A stretch of 64,000 nucleotides of DNA from an uncultured Parabacteroides sp. (GTDB lineage: Bacteria; Bacteroidota; Bacteroidia; Bacteroidales; Tannerellaceae): NCBI GenBank assembly GCA_944325345.1, contig CALUZV010000014.1, positions 1-64,000 on the forward strand. The letters are read 5' to 3'. Shown here piece by piece: positions 51,131 to 60,456 of the stretch. Positions within the stretch are counted from its first letter, which is position 1; every line of letters starts with the position of its first letter. The translations under genes and the position numbers were made by a program. The notes beneath the pieces are model-generated. The model was not told where the DNA came from, ran no database searches, and saw nothing but the letters and a program-made list of their open reading frames with translations.

Positions 51131-51646
51131 ATGGAGCTTGTTCCTTTAGTAGAATCCGACCTGCCCTTTGTCCGCGACATCTACAACTATTTCACGGCGC
51201 ATTCGATGGTGGTTTATTTCCTGGACCCTATCGACGTGGAGGAGGTGCGGAGTTTTATGCCCGTCGGCGATCCGCATTATCATTCCTTTATTATCCGGAC
51301 AGACGAAGGCGAGCGCGCCGGCTTCTGTTTCTACCATCCGTGGAATACGCGGGCGGCGTATCGGGTTTCGGTCGAGATTACCGTCTATCTGGCACCCGGA
51401 TTCGAAGGACGGGGCTTGGGACCGCAGGTGATGGCAGCCTTGGAAGAAGATATCCGGCAGAATGGGTATCGGAATATCGTCGCCATCATCGATAGCGGGA
51501 ACGGAGCCAGTGCGCACATGGTTGAGAAGTGCGGTTACCGCCGTTGCGGTGTCATCCAAAATGTCGCGGAAAAATGGGGGCAGAAACTATCTTCCCTCAT
51601 CTATCAAAAAGAGTTGCTCCCCGAGGATTCAACTCATAATTCGTAA
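51131..51646 (+). CDS. GNAT family N-acetyltransferase
   Basis: This 171-residue acetyltransferase has VEITVYLAPGFEGRGLGPQVMAALEE as the acetyl-CoA-binding V-x-x-x-G-x-G/A strand-loop-helix (about residues 78-103). ASAHMVEKCGYRRCGVI is the C-terminal strand-helix. The arrangement resembles the phosphinothricin/methionine-sulfoximine acetyltransferase branch, but the substrate is not certain. It starts 6 bp after the peptidase gene, so they are cotranscribed. Confidence 0.88.
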   Translation: MELVPLVESDLPFVRDIYNYFTAHSMVVYFLDPIDVEEVRSFMPVGDPHYHSFIIRTDEGERAGFCFYHPWNTRAAYRVSVEITVYLAPGFEGRGLGPQVMAALEEDIRQNGYRNIVAIIDSGNGASAHMVEKCGYRRCGVIQNVAEKWGQKLSSLIYQKELLPEDSTHNS

Positions 51647-51656
51647 TTCATAATTA
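51633..51656. repeat. Short dispersed repeat, AATTCGTAATTCATAATT type
   Basis: It repeats the same words as 14265-14292 between the acetyltransferase and gamma carbonic anhydrase genes, overlapping the end of the acetyltransferase ORF. Confidence 0.6.
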
Positions 51657-51663
51657 AAAAGAA

Positions 51664-52182
51664 ATGGCTTTAATAAAATCAGTTAGAGGTTTCACCCCGA
51701 AGATTGGGGCGAACACGTTTTTGGCAGACAATGCCACAATTATTGGCGATGTAGAAATAGGCGAAGGTTGCAGCATCTGGTTCGGTACCGTCCTGCGCGG
51801 CGACGTGAACTCCATCCGCATCGGCAACGGCGTGAATATCCAGGACGGCTCCGTCCTCCACACGCTCTACGAGAAATCAACCATCGAGATTGGCGACGAC
51901 GTATCGGTCGGACATAACGTAACCATCCACGGCGCGAAGATATGCCACGGCGCGTTGATTGGCATGGGCTCCGTCATCCTCGACCACGCTGTGATAGGCG
52001 AAGGCGCCATCGTCGCCGCCGGTTCCGTCGTCCTGAGCAAGACCATCGTCGAGCCGGGTAGCATCTACGCCGGCGTCCCCGCGAAATTCGTCAAGAAAGT
52101 AGATCCCGAGCAATCCAAGGAAATCAACCAAAAGATTGCGAAGAACTACCACATGTATTCTTCTTGGTACACGGAAGAATAG
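51664..52182 (+). CDS. Gamma-class carbonic anhydrase-like protein
   Basis: This 172-residue left-handed beta-helix protein has hexapeptide repeats (IIGDVEIGEGCSIWFGTVL, VGHNVTIHGAKICHGALIGMGS). The three zinc-ligand His are in SVLHT and GHNVTIHG. Members bind Zn or Fe and may hydrate CO2, though some (PaaY/YrdA-like) have other or unknown roles. It is in the same direction as, and 17 bp after, the acetyltransferase. Confidence 0.88.
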   Translation: MALIKSVRGFTPKIGANTFLADNATIIGDVEIGEGCSIWFGTVLRGDVNSIRIGNGVNIQDGSVLHTLYEKSTIEIGDDVSVGHNVTIHGAKICHGALIGMGSVILDHAVIGEGAIVAAGSVVLSKTIVEPGSIYAGVPAKFVKKVDPEQSKEINQKIAKNYHMYSSWYTEE

Positions 52183-52189
52183 AAATAAA

Positions 52190-52272
52190 TAGACGCGGAT
52201 GACACGGATGACGCGGATTTCTTAGAATACAATCCCCTGAAATCCGCGTCATCCGCGCAATCCGCGTCTAAA
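52190..52272. terminator. Large inverted repeat between convergent genes
   Basis: AGACGCGGATGACACGGATG...(52191 on) pairs with GAAATCCGCGTCATCCGCGC...CGCGTCT (to 52271) across a short A/T-rich centre. Both arms are built of GCGGATGAC words. It sits between the convergent carbonic anhydrase and dehydrogenase genes and probably ends both transcripts. Confidence 0.8.
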
Positions 52273-52275
52273 GTT

Positions 52276-53229
52276 TTAGTTCACTTTGTTCTGAACCTTC
52301 CCATTCAAAAATCCTTCCACATTCCCTACAGCTATATCCATCAGCCTCTTTCGTGCCTCGAATGTCGCCCAGGCGATATGCGGCGTAACGGTGCAGTTCC
52401 GCGCCGCGAGCATGGGATTCGTCTCCGCAGGGGGCTCGCTGGAGAGGACATCGACGCCAGCCGCCGAGATTCGCCCCTCGTTCAGTGCTGTCGCGAGGGC
52501 TGCTTCGTCCACCAAGGGTCCGCGCCCGGTGTTGATAATCATTGCTGTCGGTTTCATCAATGATAAAGTTGCGGCATTGACGAAATGCGTCGTCGCGGGC
52601 GTCAAGGGGCAGTGGAGCGTCAGGATGTCGCTCTGCTTGAACAGCGTTCCCTTGTCCACCGGCACGATTCCTTCAGGCAAATCTTCTTTTTTCTTAGAGG
52701 TTAGGGCGATGACATTCATCCCGAAGGCAAGGGCGACGCGGGCGACGGCCATCCCGATATGTCCCAAGCCGACAATACCCAGAGTCTTGCCCCAAAGCTC
52801 GAAGAGCGAGGTATCCCAATAGGTGAAATCGGGATTACGACTCCAGACTCCCGTGCGACACTCCCCGGTATAATGCTCCACGCGGTTCGTGGCCGCAAGT
52901 ATGTGGGCAAAAACCATTTGCACGACAGACGGGGTGCTGTACGCCGGGATATTCGTAACCACGATGCCGCGCTCCGCCGCCGCCGTGGTGTCAATGACGT
53001 TGTACCCCGTGGCGAGGACGCCGATGTAGCGGAGCCGCGTCAATGCCTCCATCAGCGGACGGGTGATGGCTACTTTGTTGGTCAGGATGATGTCCGCATC
53101 CTTCGCCCGCTCGAGGACTTGGCCGGGGGCGGTGCGGTCGTAAATTGCGCATTCGCCCAGGGCTTCGAGCGCCTCCCACGAGAGGTCGCCGGGGTTGAGG
53201 GCGTAGGCATCTAAAACTACTATCTTCAT
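52276..53229 (-). CDS. D-2-hydroxyacid dehydrogenase
   Basis: This 317-residue NAD(P)-dependent enzyme has GIVGLGHIGMAVA as the dinucleotide loop (about residues 149-161). The catalytic Arg is in NTGRGPLVDE, the Glu in VLSSEPPAETNP and the His in VTPHIAWAT. It resembles hydroxypyruvate/glycerate dehydrogenases, although the substrate is not certain. It is preceded by a 41-bp array that starts about 60 bp upstream of its ATG. Confidence 0.92.
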   Translation of the reverse strand: MKIVVLDAYALNPGDLSWEALEALGECAIYDRTAPGQVLERAKDADIILTNKVAITRPLMEALTRLRYIGVLATGYNVIDTTAAAERGIVVTNIPAYSTPSVVQMVFAHILAATNRVEHYTGECRTGVWSRNPDFTYWDTSLFELWGKTLGIVGLGHIGMAVARVALAFGMNVIALTSKKKEDLPEGIVPVDKGTLFKQSDILTLHCPLTPATTHFVNAATLSLMKPTAMIINTGRGPLVDEAALATALNEGRISAAGVDVLSSEPPAETNPMLAARNCTVTPHIAWATFEARKRLMDIAVGNVEGFLNGKVQNKVN

Positions 53230-53289
53230 ATATGGATTATAATTGGTGATAAAACTTCGGATAGGATATTCCCCGGAGGGAAAACGAGT

Positions 53290-53515
53290 TCATTCCGGCT
53301 GGCAGACGGCTTGCGACGGCGTCGCGAGCTTCATTCCGCTCGGAAAGTTATTTGCGACGGCGTCGCAAGCATTCTGCTGCTCGGAAAGTTATTTGCGACG
53401 GTGTCGCAAGCGTTCTGCCACGCGGAAAGTTATTTGCGACGGCGTCGCAAGCGTTCTGCCACGTGGAAAGTTATTTGCGACGGCGTCGCAAGCTTCCCGC
53501 CGGCTGGCAGAAATG
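53290..53515. repeat. Tandem array, five 41-bp units around TTGCGACGGCGTCGCAA
   Basis: The palindrome TTGCGACGnCGTCGCAA starts at 53311, 53352, 53393, 53434 and 53475, exactly 41 bp apart. The linker is GCGTTCTGCCACGCGGAAAG-like. It occupies the gap between the dehydrogenase start and the rlmH stop (both leftward), ending 14 bp before rlmH. Confidence 0.96.
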
Positions 53516-53528
53516 TTTTTCGGAGTCC

Positions 53529-54002
53529 TCAGGCATGATGATACGGCTCATTATTCAAGATTGTCATGGCGCGATAGACCTGCTCGACGAAGATGAGGCG
53601 GACCATCTGGTGAGAGAACGTCATCCGGCTGAGCGAAATCTTTTCCTGCGCCGCGCGATAGACGGCCTCGCTGAAACCGTAGGGGCCACCGATGACGAAG
53701 ACCAGGCGCTTCGGGACGCTGTGCATTTTCTTCTCGATGTAGGCAGCAAACTCGGTGGAGGAGAACTCGCGCCCGCCTTCGTCGAGCAAGACCAGATAGT
53801 CGCCTGCCTGGAGCGCTTTGAGGATGAGTTCGCCCTCGCGTTCTTTCTGCTGCATCTCGCTGAGGTTGCGGACGTTCTTCACGTCGGGGATGACTGCCAG
53901 CTCGAAGGGGAGGTAATGCGCGAGGCGGCTTTTGTATTCATCGACGGCCTCGGCTAAGTAGCGGGCGTCGGTCTTTCCGATGACGAGTAAAGTTATTTTC
54001 AT
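53529..54002 (-). CDS. rlmH: 23S rRNA pseudouridine-1915 N3-methyltransferase
   Basis: The protein has 157 residues from the ATG at 54002. It methylates the pseudouridine of helix 69 in 23S rRNA. It has the SPOUT knot motifs VLLDEGGREFSSTEFA, VFVIGGPYGFSEAV and the C-terminal SLSRMTFSHQMVRLIFVEQVYRA...YHH. The length is normal. It is divergent from nadC, 72 bp between starts. Confidence 0.96.
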   Translation of the reverse strand: MKITLLVIGKTDARYLAEAVDEYKSRLAHYLPFELAVIPDVKNVRNLSEMQQKEREGELILKALQAGDYLVLLDEGGREFSSTEFAAYIEKKMHSVPKRLVFVIGGPYGFSEAVYRAAQEKISLSRMTFSHQMVRLIFVEQVYRAMTILNNEPYHHA

Positions 54003-54047
54003 TGTATAAGCATTCAATCCACGCGCGAAATTATAAAGAAAAATCCA

Positions 54048-54055
54048 TACCTTTG
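54048..54055 (+). promoter_or_regulatory. -7 element of nadC
   Basis: TACCTTTG, 19 nt before the ATG at 54074, giving a very short leader. Confidence 0.6.
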
Positions 54056-54073
54056 CCGGACATACAAAAAAGA

Positions 54074-54940
54074 ATGACAATGAATTTACAGGAAACAAAA
54101 GAACAACTGATTGCGGACCTTATCCGCCTGGCCTTCGCTGAGGACATCGGCGACGGCGACCATACGACTTTGTGCTGCATCCCGCCGACGGAGATGGGAA
54201 AGAGCCATCTTTTAATCAAGGAAGACGGTGTCCTGGCCGGTGTCGATATGGCTGAACGTATCTTCCACACTTTCGACCCGGAGCTGAAGATGACGGTCTT
54301 TATCCACGACGGCGCGGAGGTGAAGAAAGGCGACATCGCCTTCGAAGTCGAGGGCAAAGTGCAGTCGCTCTTGCAGACTGAGCGTTTGATGCTGAACGTC
54401 ATGCAGCGTATGAGCGGCATCGCGACGACTACCCGCAAATATGTCAAGGCGCTGGAAGGAACGAAGACGCGCGTCCTCGATACTCGCAAGACGACACCGG
54501 GTCTGCGTATGATCGAGAAGGAGGCAGTCCGCATCGGCGGCGGCGTGAACCACCGCATCGGTCTCTTCGATATGATTCTCTTGAAAGATAACCACGTGGA
54601 TTTCGCTGGCGGCATCGAAGCGGCGATTACCCGTTGCCACCAGTATTTGAAGGAAAAAGGAAAGGACTTGAAGATAGAAATCGAGGTGCGCAACTTCGAC
54701 GAACTCCAGCAGGTGCTGAATGTCGGCGGCGTGGACCGCATCATGCTTGATAACTTCACGCCGGCAGATACCAAGAAGGCCGTCGAGATGATTGGCGGGC
54801 GCTACGAGACGGAATCCTCGGGCGGCATCACGTTCGCAACCCTGCGCGACTATGCCGAGTGCGGCGTGGACTTTATCTCGGTCGGAGCCTTGACACATTC
54901 GGTGAAAGGGCTGGATATGAGCTTTAAGGCGATGCATTAA
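54074..54940 (+). CDS. nadC: Nicotinate-nucleotide pyrophosphorylase (carboxylating)
   Basis: NadC converts quinolinate and PRPP to nicotinate mononucleotide in NAD synthesis. The protein has 288 residues from the ATG at 54074 (an ATG two codons later is also possible; upstream codons precede the promoter). EDIGDGDHTT, TRKTTPGLRMIEKEAVRIGGG and HRIGLFDMILLKDNH are the substrate-binding motifs, and IEVEVRNFDE-like and SSGGIT complete the barrel. No nadA or nadB is nearby. Confidence 0.96.
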   Translation: MTMNLQETKEQLIADLIRLAFAEDIGDGDHTTLCCIPPTEMGKSHLLIKEDGVLAGVDMAERIFHTFDPELKMTVFIHDGAEVKKGDIAFEVEGKVQSLLQTERLMLNVMQRMSGIATTTRKYVKALEGTKTRVLDTRKTTPGLRMIEKEAVRIGGGVNHRIGLFDMILLKDNHVDFAGGIEAAITRCHQYLKEKGKDLKIEIEVRNFDELQQVLNVGGVDRIMLDNFTPADTKKAVEMIGGRYETESSGGITFATLRDYAECGVDFISVGALTHSVKGLDMSFKAMH

Positions 54941-54946
54941 GGAATT

Positions 54947-55027
54947 GAAAATTGAGAATTGACAATTGACAATTAGGCTTCGCGCACTTTTAATTGTCAA
55001 TTGTCAATTATCCATTGTCAATTTTCA
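54947..55027. repeat. Inverted repeat, CAATTGACAATT type
   Basis: AAAATTGAGAATTGACAATT (54947 on) and its counterpart ending CCATTGTCAATTTT near 55024 form a long imperfect hairpin between the convergent nadC and acetyltransferase genes; its right arm runs into the 3' end of the acetyltransferase ORF. The same word occurs at 17586-17604. Confidence 0.75.
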
Positions 55028-55586
55028 CCACCCCTCCCTCTTTCAATAGATATCTCTCCCCGCTCTCCGGGCACCTCGCTTCCCCCTTCTCATCAAACCG
55101 CAGCCGATGCCCGTATTCACTGACCCAACCGATTTGCTTCGACGGATTGCCGACGACTAAGGCGTAGGGCGGAACGTCTTTCGTAACGACGGCTCCGGCA
55201 CCTATCAGCGCGTATTCCCCGATGGTGTGGCCGCAGACGATGGTGGCGTTGGCCCCGATGGTAGCCCCGCGCCGGACGAGCGTCTTCCGATATTGGTTTT
55301 TGCGGGGGATGGCACTCCGGGGATTCAAAACATTCGTAAAGACACAGCTCGGGCCGAGGAAAACATCGTCTTCGCAGACGACGCCGGTATAGACGGAGAC
55401 ATTATTTTGAATCTTTACATTATTTCCCAGCACGACACCCGGCGAGATAACCACATTCTGTCCGATATTGCACCGCTCGCCAATTACGCAATCCGGCATG
55501 ATGTGCGAGAAATGCCAGATGCGCGTCCCGGCCCCTATCCGGCAGCCTTCGTCGATGACGGCGGTTTCGTGAGCTTGGTATTCCAT
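55008..55586 (-). CDS. WbpD/WlbB-like hexapeptide N-acetyltransferase
   Basis: This 192-residue left-handed beta-helix protein closely follows the UDP-2-acetamido-3-amino-glucuronate N-acetyltransferase pattern. [60 protein letters not shown] and [22 protein letters not shown] are conserved. Such enzymes acetylate a sugar nucleotide for O-antigen or other surface glycans. No other sugar-nucleotide genes lie nearby, which is unusual. The last few codons fall in a dispersed repeat, so the natural C terminus may have been changed. Confidence 0.87.
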   Translation of the reverse strand: MEYQAHETAVIDEGCRIGAGTRIWHFSHIMPDCVIGERCNIGQNVVISPGVVLGNNVKIQNNVSVYTGVVCEDDVFLGPSCVFTNVLNPRSAIPRKNQYRKTLVRRGATIGANATIVCGHTIGEYALIGAGAVVTKDVPPYALVVGNPSKQIGWVSEYGHRLRFDEKGEARCPESGERYLLKEGGVVKIDNG

Positions 55587-55596
55587 AGCGTTACAC

Positions 55597-56301
55597 TTAT
55601 TTATAGAGGAGGAAAATCGTAGGTTTCTTTGTCATATCCGGTATCTTTCCCGCCCATTCCTTGATGGGGCGCGTGCGGATGTATTCGTCTTCGCACGTGA
55701 TGTTCGAGGCGATACAGAGCTTGGTCGAGGGGCGGCAGAGGCGAATCAGATCTTCCACCAGCTTCTGGTTGCGGTAAGGTGTCTCGATGAAGAGTTGCGT
55801 TTGGTGCTCGGCGTAGATGCGGCCCTCTAATTTCTTGATGGCGTTTGCTCGCTCGCTCCCGTCGATAGGCAAATAGCCGTGGAAGGCGAAACTCTGCCCG
55901 TTGAACCCCGATGCCATAACGGAGAGGAGTATCGACGACGGCCCAACGAGCGGTACGACCTTGTATCCCTTCCGCTGCGCGATGGCGACGACATCTGCCC
56001 CCGGATCGGCCACCGCCGGGCAACCGGCTTCCGAAATCACCCCGACGGATTCGCCCCGTTCCAGCGGAGCAAGGTATCCCGCCACGACTTCGGGTGCCGT
56101 GTGTTTGTTGAGCTCCGAGAAGGTCAGCGCGTCGATGTCGATGCTCGGTTCTACCTTCTTCAGGAAGCGGCGGGCCGTGCGGACGTTCTCTACGACGAAA
56201 TGTCGGATGGATAAGATAACCTCCCGGTTGTAGTCGGGCAAGACGCGGCTGTGCGGCGTGTCGCCGAGGGGGACGGGGAGGAGGTATAATGCTGTTGTCA
56301 T
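55597..56301 (-). CDS. RsmI-like SAM-dependent methyltransferase
   Basis: The protein has 234 residues from the ATG at 56301. The tetrapyrrole-methylase fold of the RsmI branch is shown by [72 protein letters not shown] and [17 protein letters not shown]. RsmI 2'-O-methylates C1402 of 16S rRNA. This shorter Bacteroidota form is related, but whether it has the same target is uncertain. It starts 10 bp upstream of the hexapeptide acetyltransferase and is cotranscribed with it. Confidence 0.85.
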   Translation of the reverse strand: MTTALYLLPVPLGDTPHSRVLPDYNREVILSIRHFVVENVRTARRFLKKVEPSIDIDALTFSELNKHTAPEVVAGYLAPLERGESVGVISEAGCPAVADPGADVVAIAQRKGYKVVPLVGPSSILLSVMASGFNGQSFAFHGYLPIDGSERANAIKKLEGRIYAEHQTQLFIETPYRNQKLVEDLIRLCRPSTKLCIASNITCEDEYIRTRPIKEWAGKIPDMTKKPTIFLLYK

Positions 56302-56313
56302 GTCAAATGAAGA

Positions 56314-56345
56314 ATTGTGTTTGTCGCGCAAAGTTATTACTTTTG
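56314..56345 (+). promoter_or_regulatory. Promoter of the RsmF-like gene
   Basis: ATTG at 56314 and TACTTTTG at 56338-56345 are spaced by 20 nt; the latter lies 20 nt before the ATG at 56366. Confidence 0.55.
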
Positions 56346-56365
56346 CCCGAAATAAAATTCTCTAT

Positions 56366-57745
56366 ATGGCACTTCCTATCGAATTTGTTTCCCGCACCCG
56401 CTCCCTCTTGGGCAGCGAATACGCAGACTTCGAGCGCGCGCTCGAGGCCGAACCGCCGGTCAGCATCCGGCTCAATCCCCGCAAACCCGTCGCAGGACTT
56501 TTTCCCGATACCGAGCAAGTCCCGTGGTGCAGTTCAGGTCGTTACCTGCCAGCTCGCCCCTCGTTCACCCTCGATCCGCTCTTCCACGCCGGAGCTTACT
56601 ACGTGCAGGAGGCCTCGTCGATGTTCCTCGAGCAGGCTGTCCGGCAATACGCCGGCGATTCGCCCCTCGTCTGCCTCGACCTCTGCGCGGCACCGGGTGG
56701 AAAATCTACGCATCTCTGCTCGCTTCTGCCGGAAGGGAGTGTCGTGGTGAGCAACGAAGTCGTCCGCAGCCGGGCGAATATCCTTTCCGAAAATATTGCC
56801 AAATGGGGCTATCCGGAGAGCATCGTAACGAATGCCGAGCCTCGCGAACTGGGCCGCTTCACCCATCTTTTCGACCTCATCCTGACCGACGTCCCCTGCT
56901 CCGGCGAAGGCATGTTCCGCAAAGACCCGGCGAGCCGCGCCGAGTGGTCGCCCGCGAATGTCCGCCTCTGCGCCGAGCGGCAACGGCAAATCCTCTCGGA
57001 CATCTGGGGCGCGCTGAAGCCCGGCGGCCTGCTGGTCTATAGCACCTGTACCTACAACACCGAGGAGGACGAGGACGCTATACATTATATAATAGAGCAA
57101 CTCGGGGCCGAGCCGCTCGTCATCCCGACCGACTCGGCGTGGCAGATAACCGGCAGCCTCCGGGATTCCCTTCCGGTCTATCGTTTCCTTCCCCACAAAA
57201 CGCGGGGCGAAGGCTTCTTCCTCGCCGCCCTCCGCAAGTCGGACGATGGCGACATTGCCTTTTCCCCGAAAAAAACGAAAGAGAAGCGGGCGAAGAAGAC
57301 CGCCGTCCGTCCTTTCCCCCGCGACGTGGAATCGTACCTGACGGATGCCCGCCGCTTCGTCCCCTGCTGGACCGGGGCAGACGGCACCATCTTGCGGATG
57401 CAGTCCGAGACCGTCGCCCGCCTCGCCACCCTCTTCAGCCAGCAATCCGTCCGTATCCTTTCGGCCGGCATCGAAATCGGTGAACAGAAAGGCAAAGACC
57501 TCATTCCCGCCGAGCCGCTTGCCCTGAGTACAGCTTTGAACCCCGCGCGATTCCCCGCCGTCGAGCTGGAGCGGGACGAGGCGATACGCTATCTGCGGAA
57601 AGAATCCCTCGTCTTGCCGGAAACGGTCGAGCGCGGTTTCATCCTCCTGACCTATCGGCAACAGCCCCTTGGTTTTGTCAAAAACTTGGGGAATCGGAGC
57701 AACAACCTCTATCCGGCGGAATGGAAAATCCGGATTAGTGGGTAG
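56366..57745 (+). CDS. RsmF-like RNA cytosine-C5 methyltransferase
   Basis: The protein has 459 residues from the ATG at 56366; longer frames include the promoter. The NOL1/NOP2/Sun fold is shown by CLDLCAAPGGKSTHL (SAM motif I), LTDVPCSGEGMFRKDP (motif IV with Cys) and YSTCTYNTEEDEDAI (motif VI with the catalytic Cys). The C-terminal region (about 300-459) holds a PUA-like/RsmF-C part ending GFVKNLGNRSNNLYPAEWKIR. It probably makes m5C in 16S rRNA. Divergent from the RsmI-like gene. Confidence 0.93.
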   Translation: MALPIEFVSRTRSLLGSEYADFERALEAEPPVSIRLNPRKPVAGLFPDTEQVPWCSSGRYLPARPSFTLDPLFHAGAYYVQEASSMFLEQAVRQYAGDSPLVCLDLCAAPGGKSTHLCSLLPEGSVVVSNEVVRSRANILSENIAKWGYPESIVTNAEPRELGRFTHLFDLILTDVPCSGEGMFRKDPASRAEWSPANVRLCAERQRQILSDIWGALKPGGLLVYSTCTYNTEEDEDAIHYIIEQLGAEPLVIPTDSAWQITGSLRDSLPVYRFLPHKTRGEGFFLAALRKSDDGDIAFSPKKTKEKRAKKTAVRPFPRDVESYLTDARRFVPCWTGADGTILRMQSETVARLATLFSQQSVRILSAGIEIGEQKGKDLIPAEPLALSTALNPARFPAVELERDEAIRYLRKESLVLPETVERGFILLTYRQQPLGFVKNLGNRSNNLYPAEWKIRISG

Positions 57746-57750
57746 CCGAC

Positions 57751-58085
57751 TTGCCGACGTGGTCGGGAAGCCGGAAAGTCGGGTTTCTTCCTTGCCGACG
57801 CGGTCGGGAGGCTAGAAAGTCGGGTTTCTTCTTTGCCGACGCGGTCGGGAAGCTGGAAAGTTGTGCATCTTCTTTGCCGACGCGGTCGGGAAGGCGGATG
57901 CGCGTGCATCTTCTTTGCCGACGCGGTCGGGAAGCTGGAAAGTTGTGCATCTTCTTTGCCGACGCGGTCGGGAAGCTGGAAAGTTGTGCATCTTCTTTGC
58001 CGACGTGGTCGGGAAGCTGGATGCACGTGCATCTTCTTTCGCAGCGAGCTGGATGCGCGTGCATCTACCTTCGCAGCGTGGCTGG
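57751..58085. repeat. Tandem array, seven 41-bp units plus two decayed ones
   Basis: TTGCCGACG starts at 57751, 57792, 57833, 57874, 57915, 57956 and 57997, exactly 41 bp apart. Each holds CCGACGCGGTCGG (an imperfect dyad) and an AGTTGTGCATCTTCTTTG-like linker. Two degenerate copies with TTCGCAGCG follow near 58038 and 58069. The array starts 6 bp after the RsmF-like stop codon and ends about 80 bp before the next ATG. It happens to be open in several frames, but these are not genes. Confidence 0.97.
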
Positions 58086-58163
58086 GAAAGAAGATGCAGA
58101 GCTGAAAGGTTGTTTTTCTCTGTCCTTTTGTCTATCTTGCCCCCATTTTAAAAATATGTTGCC

Positions 58164-59297
58164 ATGAAGAATATCCATCTGTTTTTAACAGCCGTCCTCT
58201 GCGCGGCCAGTTCATGTTCTTCCCCGGAGAAAGGGGAACTGCTCGAAGTCGATTTATCCACATCTGCCCCGGAAAAGGAGGTGGTTTTGCAAGACATCAG
58301 TACGGTCAGCTATGTCGCCTTGGACGACAGCGTGGTCGTCCCCTCGCGCCCCCGTCTGGTAACGGATACGCGAATCGTCTATGTCGATTCGGAGGGCAGC
58401 TTCCTGCTTTTCGGCAAAGACGGGAAGTATCTTAAGCAGTTCAACCACAAGGGGCAGGGACCGGGCGAGTACCCGATGGTGCGGCGCGTACTTTACGATG
58501 CGGCGGCGTCGTGGTTCTGGGTTTATTCGGGAAACAAACTGCTGGCCTATACGGAAGACGGCGAACTGCGGTCGGAACTCGCCTTGGACGAATCGCTGAT
58601 GAACCTCTGGGAGTTGGTGGACTACGATGCCGGGCATTTCTTGGGAAACAGGATGAACAGCACGGAGCCTTATATCTTGATATCGAAGGAAAACGGGGCG
58701 GTGGCCGATACGCTCGACTTGTCTATCCGGAAGTTTGTCGAGCCGTATATCAAGGTGGAAGATGGCGGGAATACCTTTGCTATCACGCCGGTCTTCTATC
58801 AGATAGTCCGCTTCGAGGATGGCTATCTGCTGACCAACTTAGGTTTGGATACCTGCTACGTGGCAGACCGGCTACAAGGCTTGCGGCCTTGTCTCCGCCG
58901 CTCGGAATCCGTGCATGGCGTTAAAGAGCCGACATTCCTGAATGCTTGGGTTGAGGCCGGCGGCTACTATTTTTATTCCACAGTCGAGAAACGCTTTGCC
59001 CTGGAGACACAGGAGGGTTTCCCGCAGGAGTATTATTTAATGGAAAAGAATACGGGGAAAATCTATAAGCAGCATGTTGTCAATGAAGATATAGAAGGGC
59101 TGGACATTCGCTTAGACCCGGCGGTGATAGAGCGGACGCTGCACGCGGATGAAGGTGTCCTTGTCTTGCAGGCTGACGAACTGCTGGAATATGCCGAGGA
59201 GGGAGCGATAAGGTCGGAGGCTCTTGCCCGTATCGTCGAATCGCTGGACGAGGATTCGAATCCGGTGCTGATGTTTCTCTCGTTCTCCGGGCAGTAA
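58164..59297 (+). CDS. 6-bladed beta-propeller lipoprotein
   Basis: This 377-residue lipoprotein has lipobox CAASSC (Cys about 18). Repeated propeller-type strands are visible ([67 protein letters not shown]). The motif GQGPGEY is typical of the Bacteroidota 6-bladed propeller family often annotated DUF4934 or BF4221-like. Function unknown; probably outer-membrane or periplasmic. It stands alone downstream of the 41-bp array. Confidence 0.8.
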   Translation: MKNIHLFLTAVLCAASSCSSPEKGELLEVDLSTSAPEKEVVLQDISTVSYVALDDSVVVPSRPRLVTDTRIVYVDSEGSFLLFGKDGKYLKQFNHKGQGPGEYPMVRRVLYDAAASWFWVYSGNKLLAYTEDGELRSELALDESLMNLWELVDYDAGHFLGNRMNSTEPYILISKENGAVADTLDLSIRKFVEPYIKVEDGGNTFAITPVFYQIVRFEDGYLLTNLGLDTCYVADRLQGLRPCLRRSESVHGVKEPTFLNAWVEAGGYYFYSTVEKRFALETQEGFPQEYYLMEKNTGKIYKQHVVNEDIEGLDIRLDPAVIERTLHADEGVLVLQADELLEYAEEGAIRSEALARIVESLDEDSNPVLMFLSFSGQ

Positions 59298-59311
59298 ACG
59301 TTCGTACTATC

Positions 59312-59342
59312 TTGCCACATTCCCACATTGTGCGTACCTTTG
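59312..59342 (+). promoter_or_regulatory. Promoter of mnmA
   Basis: TTGC at 59312, 19 nt, TACCTTTG at 59335-59342; 23 nt before the ATG at 59366. Confidence 0.75.
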
Positions 59343-59365
59343 CCCGCTGGAAAAAGAAAAGACTT

Positions 59366-60442
59366 ATGGAAATAGCAGCATTAGTATCGGGAGGGGTGGA
59401 TAGCTCGGTCGTTGTCCACCTGCTGAAGGAGGCGGGCTATGACCCGACGATCTTCTACATCCGCATCGGGATGGAAGACAAGGACGGGTATATCGACTGC
59501 CCGGCGGAAGAAGATATCGAGATTACTTCGTATATCGCCAAGAAGTATGGCTGTCGCTTCGAGCAAGTCTCGTTGCACGACGAGTATTGGGACAAGGTGG
59601 TGAGCTACACTATCGACTCGGTGAAGCGGGGCTTGACGCCGAACCCCGACATGATGTGCAACAAGTACATCAAGTTCGGTTGCTTCGAGGATAAGTGGGG
59701 CAAGGACTTCGACAAGATAGCGACCGGCCACTACGCCACGACTACCGAGATAGACGGCAAAGTGTGGCTCTCGACCGCCAAGGACCCGGTGAAGGATCAG
59801 ACCGATTTCTTGGGGCAAATCACTCGCCTTCAAATCCGGAAACTGATGTTCCCCATCGGGCATCTGATGAAGAGCGAGGTTCGTGCCATCGCCGAGGCTC
59901 AGCGATTGCCAAGCGCCAAGCGCAAGGACAGTCAGGGCATCTGCTTCTTGGGAAAAATCAACTACAATGACTTTATCGAACGTTACTTGGGCAAGCGCCC
60001 CGGCAAGATCATCGAACTGGAGACGGGGAAGGTGCTTGGCAAGCACAACGGCTATTGGTTTCACACCATCGGCCAGCGCAAGGGACTGGGCCTGAGCGGC
60101 GGGCCTTGGTTCGTCATCAAGAAGGACATCCATCGGAACATCATCTATGTCTCGAATGGTTACGACCCCGAGACGCAGTATGGCCGAATCGTAAACCTCC
60201 ACGGCTTCGACTTTATCACCGAAGACCCTTGGGGCGAGTTCGACGACCGGAAGGAGATTACCTTCAAAATCCGGCACACGCCGGAGTTCACCCACGGCTA
60301 CATCCGGCGCATCGGCGACCTCTACCGCATAGAGAGCGACGACAAGATACAGGGCATTGCCCCGGGCCAATACGCCGTCGTCTATGATAAGGAGCACCAT
60401 CTTTGCATGGGCAGTGGTATGATCATCGGAGAAGAAGAATAA
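59366..60442 (+). CDS. mnmA: tRNA-specific 2-thiouridylase
   Basis: MnmA puts sulfur on U34 of tRNA-Lys, -Glu and -Gln. The protein has 358 residues from the ATG at 59366. The PP-loop is [11 protein letters not shown] (about residues 5-15), the first catalytic Cys is in [14 protein letters not shown] and the second (persulfide) Cys in SQGICFLGK. Substrate-recognition motifs [19 protein letters not shown] and the C-terminal beta-barrel are complete. It is followed 14 bp later by DPP III on the same strand. Confidence 0.95.
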   Translation: MEIAALVSGGVDSSVVVHLLKEAGYDPTIFYIRIGMEDKDGYIDCPAEEDIEITSYIAKKYGCRFEQVSLHDEYWDKVVSYTIDSVKRGLTPNPDMMCNKYIKFGCFEDKWGKDFDKIATGHYATTTEIDGKVWLSTAKDPVKDQTDFLGQITRLQIRKLMFPIGHLMKSEVRAIAEAQRLPSAKRKDSQGICFLGKINYNDFIERYLGKRPGKIIELETGKVLGKHNGYWFHTIGQRKGLGLSGGPWFVIKKDIHRNIIYVSNGYDPETQYGRIVNLHGFDFITEDPWGEFDDRKEITFKIRHTPEFTHGYIRRIGDLYRIESDDKIQGIAPGQYAVVYDKEHHLCMGSGMIIGEEE

Positions 60443-60456
60443 TACATCAAAAAGAT

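Noticed and set aside
53243..53596. Open frames across the 41-bp arrays at 53.3, 57.8 and 41.9 kb
   Set aside because: A 41-bp period shifts the frame every unit, but units lack stop codons, so several frames remain open. The products would be repeat translations with no start signals; these are not genes.
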